This document shows, one piece after another, positions 17,419 to 26,359 of a stretch of 60,984 nt of DNA. Source of the DNA: Pseudomonadota bacterium (GTDB taxonomy: Bacteria > Pseudomonadota > Gammaproteobacteria > Burkholderiales > Rhodocyclaceae); contig JAFEDJ010000027.1 in assembly GCA_018241685.1 (NCBI GenBank), positions 1 through 60,984 of the forward strand, written 5' to 3'. How positions within the stretch are numbered: position 1 is the first letter of the stretch; the number at the start of each line of letters is the position of its first letter. The notes under the pieces were generated by a model that did no database searches, was not told the DNA's origin, and saw only the letters and a list, made by a program, of their open reading frames with translations. The position numbers were made by a program, and so were the translations under genes.

Positions 17419-18366
17419 ATGGCAACACAGCAGGCAACACCCACCGCCACCGTGCAGGACAGCGAGGCGGCGATTCTCGAACTGGCACGCAACGAACCCG
17501 AACTCGGTCAGGCAGCCGTCGCCCGACGGCTGCAGGATCAGGGCTACCGCATCTCCCCGTCCGGGGTCCGCTACATCTGGCAGAAGCACGATCTGGAAAC
17601 CACGGTGAAGCGCCTCAACGCGCTGGCCGCCGATTCCGCCGAAGGTGTGGAGGCGCTGACCGACAGCCAGCGCGAGCTGCTCGAACGCAACTCCGTCACC
17701 GCCCGGCTGCTCCACCCGGGCGGCAACGACGGCACAGCGACGGACGAGCCGCTGGAGCGCAGCGAGATCATCATCAACGCGGCAGCCGAGCTGTTCAGCA
17801 CCGCGGGCTACGACCGTACGTCGATCCGCGACATCGCCAGCCGCGTCGGCCTGCTGCCGGGTTCGATCTACCACCACTTCCCGTCGAAGGAAGAGCTCTA
17901 CATCGCGGTCCATCGGGAAGGCTTCCGCCGCGTGCTGAAGCGCGCCAAGGCCGCCGGCCAGGGGATCACCGATCCATGGGAACGCCTGCGGCGGGCTTGC
18001 GAAGTCCACGTACACGGGATGACCGACGGATCCCCGGTGGACCGCATCACCGGCACCAACCTGGCCCTCATCGGCAACGAGAGCCTGCAGGCGCGCATCC
18101 AGCCCTTCCGCGACGAGTACGAACTGGTCTTCCGCGAACTGATCGACGCTCTGCCCCTGCGCCCCGGCGTCGACCCCAGCCTGCTGCGCCTGACCCTGCT
18201 GGGCAGCATGAACTGGGTCTATCTTTGGTACCGCCCGGGGCAACGCACGCCAGCCCAGATTGCGTCGGCGATGCTCGATATGATCCGCGACGGCGTGGCG
18301 CCCCTTGCACCACAGGACGGTCCGGAACACGCCGGGCCGGAAATTACTCACGGCGGACGCGTATAA
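17419..18366 (+). CDS. TetR-family regulator with an extra N-terminal HTH domain
   Basis: The 315-residue protein is about 110 residues longer than a normal TetR. Residues about 115-165 are the TetR HTH (IINAAAELFSTAGYDRTSIR, then VGLLPGSIYHHFPSKEEL), followed by a helical ligand domain. Residues about 15-95 are a separate helix-turn-helix, AAVARRLQDQGYRISPSGVR then YIWQKHDLETTVKRLNALA and LTDSQRELLER. That order resembles the DNA-binding N-terminus of IS481-type transposases. It is divergent from the aromatic-acid cluster and probably represses it in the absence of an acyl- or aryl-CoA ligand. Start ATG 17419 follows AGGACAC; an upstream in-frame start would extend through the control region. 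Confidence 0.85.
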   Translation: MATQQATPTATVQDSEAAILELARNEPELGQAAVARRLQDQGYRISPSGVRYIWQKHDLETTVKRLNALAADSAEGVEALTDSQRELLERNSVTARLLHPGGNDGTATDEPLERSEIIINAAAELFSTAGYDRTSIRDIASRVGLLPGSIYHHFPSKEELYIAVHREGFRRVLKRAKAAGQGITDPWERLRRACEVHVHGMTDGSPVDRITGTNLALIGNESLQARIQPFRDEYELVFRELIDALPLRPGVDPSLLRLTLLGSMNWVYLWYRPGQRTPAQIASAMLDMIRDGVAPLAPQDGPEHAGPEITHGGRV

Positions 18367-18486
18367 CTTAAGGCTTAGGAATAGAGCCTATTTATAATCA
18401 GGGGCCGAACTCTGACGCCCTGACTCCGTGCCAGCCGCCCCTTCCCATTCGATGCCCCGCCCAGTGCCCGGCGCCCGGAGTGCTCC

Positions 18487-21069
18487 GTGCTGAATCTCCG
18501 TATCCCGCGTCTGCGGGCCAGGCGCTTGCCGATACTCGCATGGCTCACGCTGGCGCTGGCCTCCGGGGCGGTCGGCATCTATTGGTGGCGCGTGGAAGCC
18601 TTCTACCAGCAGTTGCATGATGAGGCACTGGCGCAAATCAACCTGCGCGCGGTCGAACTCGCGGACTCCGTCGCCGCCCATACGGAAACCACCATCCGCA
18701 GCGTCGACCTGGCGCTGCGCCACCTGCGCGATGAATACGCGGCCGGGCGCGACATCGACGAAACCATCCGGACGATTCGCGAGAGCTTCCCCCCCAACGC
18801 CATCGTGCAGGTCGCCGTGATCGCCCCCGACGGCTACCTCCGGAAAACCAGCGTCGGCCACTCCGAACGGACCTACCTGGGCGACCGGGAACATTTCCGC
18901 GCCCACCTGGATACACCGGACGATCGCCTGTTCATCAGCCACCCGGTCCTGGGGCGCGCTTCGGGGGTGTGGTCCATCCAGTTCACCCGCCCCATCCGCC
19001 ACAACGGCGAATTCTCCGGTGTCATGGTCCTGTCGCTCGCCCCCCAATACCTCGCCGACAGCCATCAGCAGATCGAACAGGGCGGCCGCAACGTGGTCTC
19101 CCTGTTCCGTACCGATGGAAGCTATCTTGTCCGCACCCCGCGGTTGCTCGAGGCGATGGGCAAGCGCCTGCCGGCCGACCGCCCCTTCCTCCGCAGCGAC
19201 GCGCCGGCACAAGGCACTTTCCGGACGACGGCCGCATTCGACACGATCGCCCGCACCTATGCCTGGCATCGCCTGAACAACTACCCGGTAGTCGTCAATG
19301 TGGGCCTCGACGAGGATGTGTCGCTGGCACGCCTGAATGCCGACATCGACCGCTCCCATTTCCGGACCGCCGTTGGCAGCGCCATCGTCCTGCTGCTGGC
19401 GGGAATCGTCTCGCACCTGCTCCACCGCGCAGCCCGCCAGCAGGAAGCCCTGGTGGCCAGCGAGCGGCGCCATCGCTCCTTTTTCGAGAAGAACGCATCG
19501 GTCAAGCTGGTCATCGATCCGCAGGACGGCCGCATCGTCGACGCCAACCCTGCTGCGATACGCTATTACGGCTACCCGCGGGAGACGCTGCTCGAGCTGC
19601 GCATGAGCGATCTCAACCAGTTGGCGCCGGAGCAGGATCGCCTCGAAATGCTCCGGGCCCTGCACGAGGAGCGTACCTTCTTCACCGCCCGCCATCGCCT
19701 GGCAAACGGCAGCGCACGGGACGTGGAGGTGTATTCGGGGCCGGTGGACGTGGATGGCGGAACGATGTTGTACGCCATCGTCCATGACGTCACGGCCCGC
19801 CGCGAACTGGAGTATCGCCTCGCCGAGAGCGAGGATCTGCATCGCAGCCTGTTCATGACGGTCGCCGACGGCATCACCGTCATGAACAGGGACGGCAGGG
19901 TCGCGGCGTGGAACGAGGCCGCCCTCGCCATCCTCGGCGTCGGCACAGCAGACATGCACTCGCGCGGCTACCTGATGTACGACGCGGAGGGCACGCAACT
20001 GGCGCTCGCCGACTATCCATCGTCGCGCGCGGCCCGCGGCGAGTTCGTCGACCATCAGCTCTACAGCGTGCAGCACCTGGACGGCAAGCGCGTGTGGATC
20101 ACCGTCAGCAGCCGCCCCCTGCATGTCGGCAGTGCCACGCAGGGGGCCGCGGTGGTGCTCTCCTTCTCAGACATCACCAAGCTGGTTGATGCCGAAGAGT
20201 CGCTGCGCGTCGCCGAATCCGTTTTCGAGGTGGCCAGCGAAGGCATCATCGTTACCGACACCGAAAACCGCATCATCGCCGTCAACCCGGCCTTCACGGT
20301 CCTCACCGGCTACACGCAGGCCGAGGTGGTCGGCAAGCGACCGTCCATACTCGCATCAGGCATCCATGACGCGGCCTTCTACACCAGCCTGTGGCAGCAC
20401 CTCGAACGGGACGGACGCTGGGAGGGCGAGATCAGCAACCGCCGCAAGGATGGCCGCCTTTACATCTCGTGGCTGCGCATCAACGTCGTACCGGAACGGC
20501 TCGGCCACGGCAAACGCTACGTCGGCCTGTTCAGCGACGTCACCGACCGCAAGCGCGAGGCCGACGCAGTGTGGCGGCAAGCCAATTTCGATGCCCTCAC
20601 CGGCCTGGCCAACCGCAAGCGCCTCGAAGACCGCCTCCAGCAGGCCATCACCCGCGCCCACCGTAACCAGACGTCGGTGGCGGTGCTGTTCATCGACCTG
20701 GATCGCTTCAAGCCGATCAACGACACGTACGGACATGCCGCCGGCGACGAGCTGCTGTGCCAGGTGGCCCGCCGCCTGGAGAACTGCCTGCGGGACGAAG
20801 ACACCGTGGCTCGTCTGGGCGGAGACGAATTCATCGCCGTGCTGCCCGATCTGCAGACTGCGGACATCCCCAACCGGCTGGCCGAAAAGATCGTCTCGGT
20901 GCTGAACGAGCCCCATCGTCTGGGCGCCCATGTCGTCAATGTGTCATGCAGCGTCGGGCTCAGCCTCTTCCCCACCGACGGCGACACCCCCGACAAGCTG
21001 ATCGCCGCTGCCGATGCCGCGATGTACAGCGCCAAGCAGGCCGGGCGCGGAACCTGGCAGCTGGCCTAG
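18487..21069 (+). CDS. Membrane diguanylate cyclase with Cache, three PAS and GGDEF domains
   Basis: This 860-residue sensor has a membrane segment near residues 15-34, an extracytoplasmic double-Cache-like domain to about 290 (GDREHFRAHL, VWSIQFTRPI), a second membrane segment near 298-315, three PAS domains (about 335-440, 450-570, 580-695) and a C-terminal GGDEF domain. The active site RLGGDEF is intact, and five residues before it lies RDED, a product-inhibition I-site. It should make cyclic di-GMP in response to an external ligand and cytoplasmic PAS cues. Start is GTG at 18487 with CGGAG six bases upstream. It converges on the FIST/kinase pair. Confidence 0.93.
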   Translation: MLNLRIPRLRARRLPILAWLTLALASGAVGIYWWRVEAFYQQLHDEALAQINLRAVELADSVAAHTETTIRSVDLALRHLRDEYAAGRDIDETIRTIRESFPPNAIVQVAVIAPDGYLRKTSVGHSERTYLGDREHFRAHLDTPDDRLFISHPVLGRASGVWSIQFTRPIRHNGEFSGVMVLSLAPQYLADSHQQIEQGGRNVVSLFRTDGSYLVRTPRLLEAMGKRLPADRPFLRSDAPAQGTFRTTAAFDTIARTYAWHRLNNYPVVVNVGLDEDVSLARLNADIDRSHFRTAVGSAIVLLLAGIVSHLLHRAARQQEALVASERRHRSFFEKNASVKLVIDPQDGRIVDANPAAIRYYGYPRETLLELRMSDLNQLAPEQDRLEMLRALHEERTFFTARHRLANGSARDVEVYSGPVDVDGGTMLYAIVHDVTARRELEYRLAESEDLHRSLFMTVADGITVMNRDGRVAAWNEAALAILGVGTADMHSRGYLMYDAEGTQLALADYPSSRAARGEFVDHQLYSVQHLDGKRVWITVSSRPLHVGSATQGAAVVLSFSDITKLVDAEESLRVAESVFEVASEGIIVTDTENRIIAVNPAFTVLTGYTQAEVVGKRPSILASGIHDAAFYTSLWQHLERDGRWEGEISNRRKDGRLYISWLRINVVPERLGHGKRYVGLFSDVTDRKREADAVWRQANFDALTGLANRKRLEDRLQQAITRAHRNQTSVAVLFIDLDRFKPINDTYGHAAGDELLCQVARRLENCLRDEDTVARLGGDEFIAVLPDLQTADIPNRLAEKIVSVLNEPHRLGAHVVNVSCSVGLSLFPTDGDTPDKLIAAADAAMYSAKQAGRGTWQLA

Positions 21070-21097
21070 ATCCGCCCTGCCCTCACTCCCGCAGTGA

Positions 21098-22240
21098 TCA
21101 AGGCGCGGGGGCCGGACGACTCACCGGCAACACAACGGTAAAGGTGGAGCCGCAGCCCGGCACGCTGTCGACCTCGATGCGTCCGGCATGGCGCTCGACG
21201 ATTCCGTAGCACAAGGACAGACCGAGGCCGGTCCCCTTGCCCACCGGCTTGGTCGTGAAGAAGGGATCGAAGATCCGGGCCCGGATCTCGGGGGCGATAC
21301 CGGCGCCGGTATCGCTGATGGCAACCCGCACCGTGTCGCCATCGACATAGGTCCGGATGGTAATCGTGCCGTGGGTCGCGATGGCCTGGGCTGCATTGAC
21401 CAGCAGATTCATGAACACCTGGTTGAGCTGGGACGGCAGGCACTCCACCAACGGCAGCTCGCCGTAATCGCGCACCACATCGGCCTTGTACTTGATCTCG
21501 TTGCGGACCACGTTGAGTGTGCTGTCGATACAGCCATGGAGGTTGGTCCACTCACGAACACTCTCCCCGGCCCGCGAGAAATCGCGCAGATCCTGCACGA
21601 TCACGCGTACCCGCTCGGTGCCCTCCAGCGACTCCTCGATCAGCGGTGCCATGTCCTCGCGCAGGAAATCGATATCCGCAGCACGTCTAGCCTGCTGCAG
21701 GCGGGCCGCCATCTCCGGATCCAGGCGCACGTCACAGGACTCATAGACCGCCAGCACGTCCAGCAGCTTGGCTGCGTAATCCTTGAGGGTGCCGAGATTG
21801 GAATTGACGAAGCAGATCGGATTGTTGATCTCATGGGCCACACCCGCCGCCAGCTGGCCGATGGAGGCCAGCTTTTCCGACTGCAACAGCTGGCCGTGGG
21901 CATCCTCGAGCTGACGGATCAGCACCTTCTGCTCCTCCTTCTCACCCTCCAGCGCCACCTGGGTCAGCTTGTGCTCCTCGATCTCCCGCTCCATCCGAGC
22001 CTTGGCCTGCTGCAGCTCCCGGTTCATCGCCTCGTTCTTGCGCAAGGCGATCTCGAGTTCCTGCGTCCGCCGGCGGACCTGCTGCTCGAGCAGCAAGGTG
22101 TTCTGGAACATGCCGAAGCTGGAGGACTGGGAATTCATCGACTGCTCGGCACGCTTGATCAGCGCCGCCACCACCTTGTTGAGGCGCACGACTTCCGCCT
22201 TCAGGGCATCTTCCCCCTGCATCTCGATGCGTTCAGTCAT
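21098..22240 (-). CDS. Soluble sensor histidine kinase
   Basis: The 380-residue kinase has no membrane segment and no recognised sensor domain. Residues 1-120 are predicted coiled coil. The phospho-acceptor box [16 protein letters not shown] is near residue 135, and the ATPase domain has N-box [11 protein letters not shown]1 DTGAGI and G2 [13 protein letters not shown]. Its start lies inside the end of the upstream FIST gene (8-base overlap), so the FIST protein probably supplies the input signal. Arrangement and domain content recall the NahK/NosP pairs that respond to nitric oxide. No response regulator is adjacent. Confidence 0.9.
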   Translation of the reverse strand: MTERIEMQGEDALKAEVVRLNKVVAALIKRAEQSMNSQSSSFGMFQNTLLLEQQVRRRTQELEIALRKNEAMNRELQQAKARMEREIEEHKLTQVALEGEKEEQKVLIRQLEDAHGQLLQSEKLASIGQLAAGVAHEINNPICFVNSNLGTLKDYAAKLLDVLAVYESCDVRLDPEMAARLQQARRAADIDFLREDMAPLIEESLEGTERVRVIVQDLRDFSRAGESVREWTNLHGCIDSTLNVVRNEIKYKADVVRDYGELPLVECLPSQLNQVFMNLLVNAAQAIATHGTITIRTYVDGDTVRVAISDTGAGIAPEIRARIFDPFFTTKPVGKGTGLGLSLCYGIVERHAGRIEVDSVPGCGSTFTVVLPVSRPAPAP

Positions 22241-23384
22241 GGCCCAGCTCCCGATATTCGCCGATCGCCAGCCCGGTCAGGGTCTGATTCACATGCACGC
22301 CCCAGAACTGCTCGCCATACGTGCAAAAGCCGACACTGTTCGCCTGCCGGTAAATCTCATCCACCGCGGATTTGAGCCCGCGCTGCCCCATTTCCAGGTT
22401 GCGCAGCACGCAGTCGAAGCCGAGGGTCAGCTGGGGCTCTCCCAGCGCATCGCGAATACCCTGAAAGGTCTCCTGCACATTGGCCAGCAGATCGGTGGCC
22501 TGCGCCACACGAAAGACCAACCCCTCCTCGATCGCGCAGTAGAAGGTCAGGCTGCCGTCCGGATTGACGCTGCGGATCGAGCGTACATAGTCCGAACCAT
22601 TGATGACCACCACCACCGGCACGGCCGCAAAGGCATCGGGACGCAGGTCCTCGACACTGACTCCGGAGATCCGCGCATACTCGCTGGCCGCTGGCAGGCC
22701 GTTGATCTCCTTGACGATCCGCTGCCCCGCATCGGCGGCCGTGACCACCAGGCGCTCATCCAGACATTCGAAATGCTGGGTCTTGAACACACGGACCGGG
22801 CAATCGGTATGGGCCACCACCAACGCCGCAGCATCCTCGTGAAAGGCGCCATCGAAATAGACCTGCGTCTTCGCAAAGCGCAGATCATCGCCGGCCGAAC
22901 CGCCCACCAGCGGCAAATTGCCGAGGCCATCCTGAAAAGCCCGAGCAACCAGCTCCTCGCGCACCGACAGCCCATCCACCAGCATCAGCGCAAAGCCGTT
23001 GCGGCGGCGGCCGTCATAAACCTCCGGCGCATCGTACAAGGCATAGGCAAAGCGTCGCCCAGCATCCAGGTCGAAATTAGCAAGACCGCTCAGCAAACCT
23101 GCCTGCACGGAGAAGTGTGCCCGCGCAAAGCTCGTGCCGGAAAGACTCCAGTCCCGGTATCCAACCGGACCGATCTCTCCCGCAGTCGTACAGCCCACCA
23201 CGGTGACGCCCGGAAAACAGGCACACATCTCCGACGCCAGCACATCCAGATCGTAATGGCTCGAACAGAAGAAGATCACGACCGACATGTCCGGCTGCAC
23301 GACACCGGCGTGAAACTCACGCACGGCTGCAGCGGCATCAACGGCACAGGACTGGGCAGAACGACAGGCGTGAACGACGTCCAT
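22233..23384 (-). CDS. FIST domain protein, NosP-like sensor
   Basis: The 383-residue cytosolic protein consists of a FIST N domain (about 20-215; FFCSSHYDLDVLASEM, VVGCTTAGEIGP, PLVGGSAGDDL) and a FIST C domain (about 225-370; VLRNLEMGQRGL, GFCTYGEQFWGVHVNQT). FIST proteins are input modules next to signalling proteins; the NosP subgroup binds haem and nitric oxide and controls a partner kinase. The gene is translationally coupled to a sensorless histidine kinase, which is the NosP arrangement. Haem ligation cannot be judged from sequence alone. ATG 23384 was chosen because the longer frame starts in low-quality upstream sequence. Confidence 0.85.
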   Translation of the reverse strand: MDVVHACRSAQSCAVDAAAAVREFHAGVVQPDMSVVIFFCSSHYDLDVLASEMCACFPGVTVVGCTTAGEIGPVGYRDWSLSGTSFARAHFSVQAGLLSGLANFDLDAGRRFAYALYDAPEVYDGRRRNGFALMLVDGLSVREELVARAFQDGLGNLPLVGGSAGDDLRFAKTQVYFDGAFHEDAAALVVAHTDCPVRVFKTQHFECLDERLVVTAADAGQRIVKEINGLPAASEYARISGVSVEDLRPDAFAAVPVVVVINGSDYVRSIRSVNPDGSLTFYCAIEEGLVFRVAQATDLLANVQETFQGIRDALGEPQLTLGFDCVLRNLEMGQRGLKSAVDEIYRQANSVGFCTYGEQFWGVHVNQTLTGLAIGEYRELGHD

Positions 23385-23542
23385 GAGGGCTCTCTCTCGA
23401 CGGTGGGGGGTCTTGCACTCCCCGTCGCGGCACTCTGCCGAAAACAGCGGGTCTTGGGAAGGGCGTATTACGCGCACTCCACTGCAGTCGCGCTCCCCCA
23501 CACTGGGCGATAATCGACCCATCCCGCAGCCAACCCCACCCC

Positions 23543-24424
23543 ATGATCGCCCGCAAGTACCTCTACCTCATCGCCCTCGCCCGGGAACGGCACTTCGGCC
23601 GCGCCGCCGAAGCCTGCCACGTCTCGACGTCCACGCTGTCGGCCGCCATCCGCGACATGGAGCACGAGCTGGGCGTCACCATCGTCGAGCGGGGACAGCA
23701 ATTCTCCGGGCTGACGCCGGAAGGCGAACGGGTGCTCGAATGTGCACGCCAGATGGCCGCCCGGGCCGAGGGGCTGCGCCAGGAGCTCGCCCAGTTGCAG
23801 GACGGCCTGTCGGGCAAGCTCCGGCTGGGTGTCATACCTACCGCCCTCACTGCCGTCGCCGCGCTCACTGCGCCCTTCGCACGCCACCATCCGCACGTGG
23901 ATATCGAAGTACTGTCCATGAGCACCCAGCAGATCCTCGCCGGGCTGCGCAGCTTCGAGCTGCATGGGGGAATCACCTACCTGGAAGCGGCGACCAGTGA
24001 CCTGTCGGCCACGCCGCTATGGTGCGAGAACCACGTGCTGATCACTCCCGCTGGCGGTCCCTTCGAGCGTCGCGAATGGGTGACCTGGCAGGAAGCCGCC
24101 GAATTGCCCCTGTGCCTGCTGCCCCCCAACATGCACAACCGGCAGACCATCGACGGCGTCTTCGCGACCATCGGCCACAAGCCTCAGCCGACGCTGGAGA
24201 CGGACTCCATCGTCAGCATCCTGGCCCACGTGGGCGCCGGCCACTGGTCGAGCATCGTGCCGCGTGCCGTACTCGACCTGATCGGCATCCCCAACGGCAT
24301 CCGCGCCTACGATCTGCGCGAACCCGTCGTGGAATGGGCCACCGGCCTCATCCTGCTCAACCGCCAGCCGCGCTCCCCGATGGCCGAGGCATTGCTCGCC
24401 GAAGCACTACAACTGGAAGGCTAG
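23543..24424 (+). CDS. LysR-family transcriptional regulator
   Basis: The 293-residue protein has the N-terminal winged HTH (LIALARERHFGRAAEACHVS then STLSAAIRDMEHELGV) and a C-terminal effector-binding domain beginning GKLRLGVIPTALTAV. Such proteins usually activate a divergent or nearby operon when a small ligand binds. The divergent neighbour is the FIST/kinase operon, 158 bases away, but the family and target cannot be assigned with confidence. The missing usual start residues (HTH begins at residue 5) suggest the annotated ATG is close to correct. Confidence 0.88.
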   Translation: MIARKYLYLIALARERHFGRAAEACHVSTSTLSAAIRDMEHELGVTIVERGQQFSGLTPEGERVLECARQMAARAEGLRQELAQLQDGLSGKLRLGVIPTALTAVAALTAPFARHHPHVDIEVLSMSTQQILAGLRSFELHGGITYLEAATSDLSATPLWCENHVLITPAGGPFERREWVTWQEAAELPLCLLPPNMHNRQTIDGVFATIGHKPQPTLETDSIVSILAHVGAGHWSSIVPRAVLDLIGIPNGIRAYDLREPVVEWATGLILLNRQPRSPMAEALLAEALQLEG

Positions 24425-24567
24425 ACGCTCAGGGCAGATGGCGGCCTCTACCAGGCAGGAGGACGCGACCCCTTTCGCACGCAGCCCGGCCTGAAGATCT
24501 GCCGCAGACCGGGTTGCGCCTATCGAACAGGCTGACAAGATCGCGACTCAGGTCTTGAGCCGGACGA

Positions 24568-26193
24568 TCAGACGTGGAAGCGGGCGATGCGCTCGCGCAT
24601 GTTTACCGCCATTGCCTCCAGGCTTTGCGCGGCATGGGCAACGTCACGGATCGCTGAGGTGTTCTCGAAGGCCTGCCGGGAGATGTCTTCGATATGGCCC
24701 GAGATCGAGGCGCTGGCGGCGTGCTGCTCCTCGGCGGCACGGGCAATGTCGGCGACGATCTGGCTGACTTCGCCGACGCTGCCGTTGATGCTGCTGACCG
24801 AGTCGCCGGCCTTTTCCGCCAGCGTCACTCCGTTCAGCGCCATGCTCGAGACCAGACCGATTTCTTTCACCGCCTGCTCGGTACGCGACTGGATCGAGCC
24901 GATCATGCTGGTGATCTGGCCGGTCGACTGAGCGGTTCTTTCAGCCAGCTTGCGCACTTCGTCGGCGACGACGGCAAAGCCACGGCCGGACTCGCCCGCC
25001 CGGGCCGCTTCAATGGCGGCATTGAGCGCCAGCAGGTTGGTCTGATCGGCGATCTCGCGGATGACCGCGACGATGTCCGAAATGCGGAGGGACTCCTCGC
25101 CGAGTTGGTCGACTGCCTGGGCCGTGCCGGAGATAGATTGGGCAATGCGGCTCATTTCGCCGGAGGCCTGGGCAACGACACTGCGCCCTTCCAGCGTCAA
25201 TTGCTGCGAGGAGCCGGCAATCCCGGTCAATTGCTGCAGGCTGTTGGTGGTGCTGGCGATGCTCTGACTGACCTCCTCGATGGTGCTGGCCGTCGAGGCC
25301 GCGGCATCGCTTTGCCGCGTGCTGCTTTGCTCGATGCGCTGGATGCTGTTGGTCAATTGCTCTGAGGCGGCAAGGACCTGTTGTGAGCTGGAGGAAATAT
25401 CGCGGATGATCTCGCCAAATTTCTGCTGAAGCGCATTAAAGGCTCGGGCGATGGCACCAATCTCGGCACCGCTGCCTACGTCGATCGCCCGGCTCAGATC
25501 GCCGCTGGCGGCAGCCTGGTGCATACCGTCGCTCAACTGGGTCAAAGGCTTGGCGATGCTCATTGCGATAAACCAGGAAAGGGTCACCAGCAGCAGGATC
25601 CCGCAGGCGATACCGATGCCGATCACCCCGGCAGCCCGGAGGAACTGGGTATCGACGTCGTCGATGTAGATGCCGGAAGTTACAACCAAGCCCCACGGCG
25701 CATACAAGCGGGCCGTTGCCAGTTTGGGCAGCGGGGTCTTGTCAGCCCCACGCGGCCACAGGTATTCGACAAACTCGCCCTGGCCGCGCTTGGCGGCCTC
25801 GACCAGTTCATAGACGATGCGCTTGCCAGTACTGTCCTTCAGCTGGCTCTGATCCTTCCCATTCAGTTCCGGCTTGAAGGGATGTCGGACCATTCGGTAC
25901 GTCGTGTCGTACTGGCTGAAGTAATTGCCTTCCCCGTAGCGTAGCGCGGCAATTTCGACCTGAGCCCGCTCCTTCGCTTCGTCCTGGGTAAGTTTGCCGC
26001 TCTCCGCCTCTTTGCCGTAGTGCTCAGCGATGCTGTAAGCGAGGTCAACGATTTCTCGCGTTTCGATGCGCTTGTCTTCGAGGATCGAGCCGCGCAGGAT
26101 TGTCAGCCCATAGCCAGCGGTTGCAAGCATCAACAACAACGCTCCGACGACGAGCAAGGCCAGTCGGTAGCGGATTTTCAGGCTCGAAAGCAT
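24568..26193 (-). CDS. Methyl-accepting chemotaxis protein with single Cache domain
   Basis: This 541-residue chemoreceptor has a membrane segment near residues 12-34, a periplasmic single-Cache domain ([36 protein letters not shown]), a second membrane segment near 190-212, a HAMP domain and a long cytoplasmic signalling coiled coil with the conserved hairpin tip [20 protein letters not shown]. It would detect a small organic ligand and act through CheA/CheW; the Cache_2 type often senses short organic acids. It has no C-terminal CheR-binding pentapeptide. Upstream, GTTAGC (26255-26260) and GCTAAC (26271-26276) form an inverted repeat of unknown role. Confidence 0.92.
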   Translation of the reverse strand: MLSSLKIRYRLALLVVGALLLMLATAGYGLTILRGSILEDKRIETREIVDLAYSIAEHYGKEAESGKLTQDEAKERAQVEIAALRYGEGNYFSQYDTTYRMVRHPFKPELNGKDQSQLKDSTGKRIVYELVEAAKRGQGEFVEYLWPRGADKTPLPKLATARLYAPWGLVVTSGIYIDDVDTQFLRAAGVIGIGIACGILLLVTLSWFIAMSIAKPLTQLSDGMHQAAASGDLSRAIDVGSGAEIGAIARAFNALQQKFGEIIRDISSSSQQVLAASEQLTNSIQRIEQSSTRQSDAAASTASTIEEVSQSIASTTNSLQQLTGIAGSSQQLTLEGRSVVAQASGEMSRIAQSISGTAQAVDQLGEESLRISDIVAVIREIADQTNLLALNAAIEAARAGESGRGFAVVADEVRKLAERTAQSTGQITSMIGSIQSRTEQAVKEIGLVSSMALNGVTLAEKAGDSVSSINGSVGEVSQIVADIARAAEEQHAASASISGHIEDISRQAFENTSAIRDVAHAAQSLEAMAVNMRERIARFHV

Positions 26194-26294
26194 GCTTTTG
26201 AGGTAATGATTTATGGATTTTTACTCTGGCAGAATTTTCTTATTTCATCAATGAGTTAGCTCTCAAAGGCGCTAACAATTCACGACAAGCAATC

Positions 26295-26328
26295 AAAAAA
26301 AACCCGCATCGGTAACGATGCGGGTTTT
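26295..26328 (-). terminator. Rho-independent terminator of acnB
   Basis: On the minus strand, 30 bases after the acnB stop, the stem AAAACCCGCATC/GATGCGGGTTTT (12 pairs, six-base loop) is followed by a run of T residues. The A/T pairs make it plausible in both directions, but no plus-strand gene ends here. Confidence 0.88.
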
Positions 26329-26359
26329 CAAGGACCTAACGAGGCCTATCTGCTGAACA

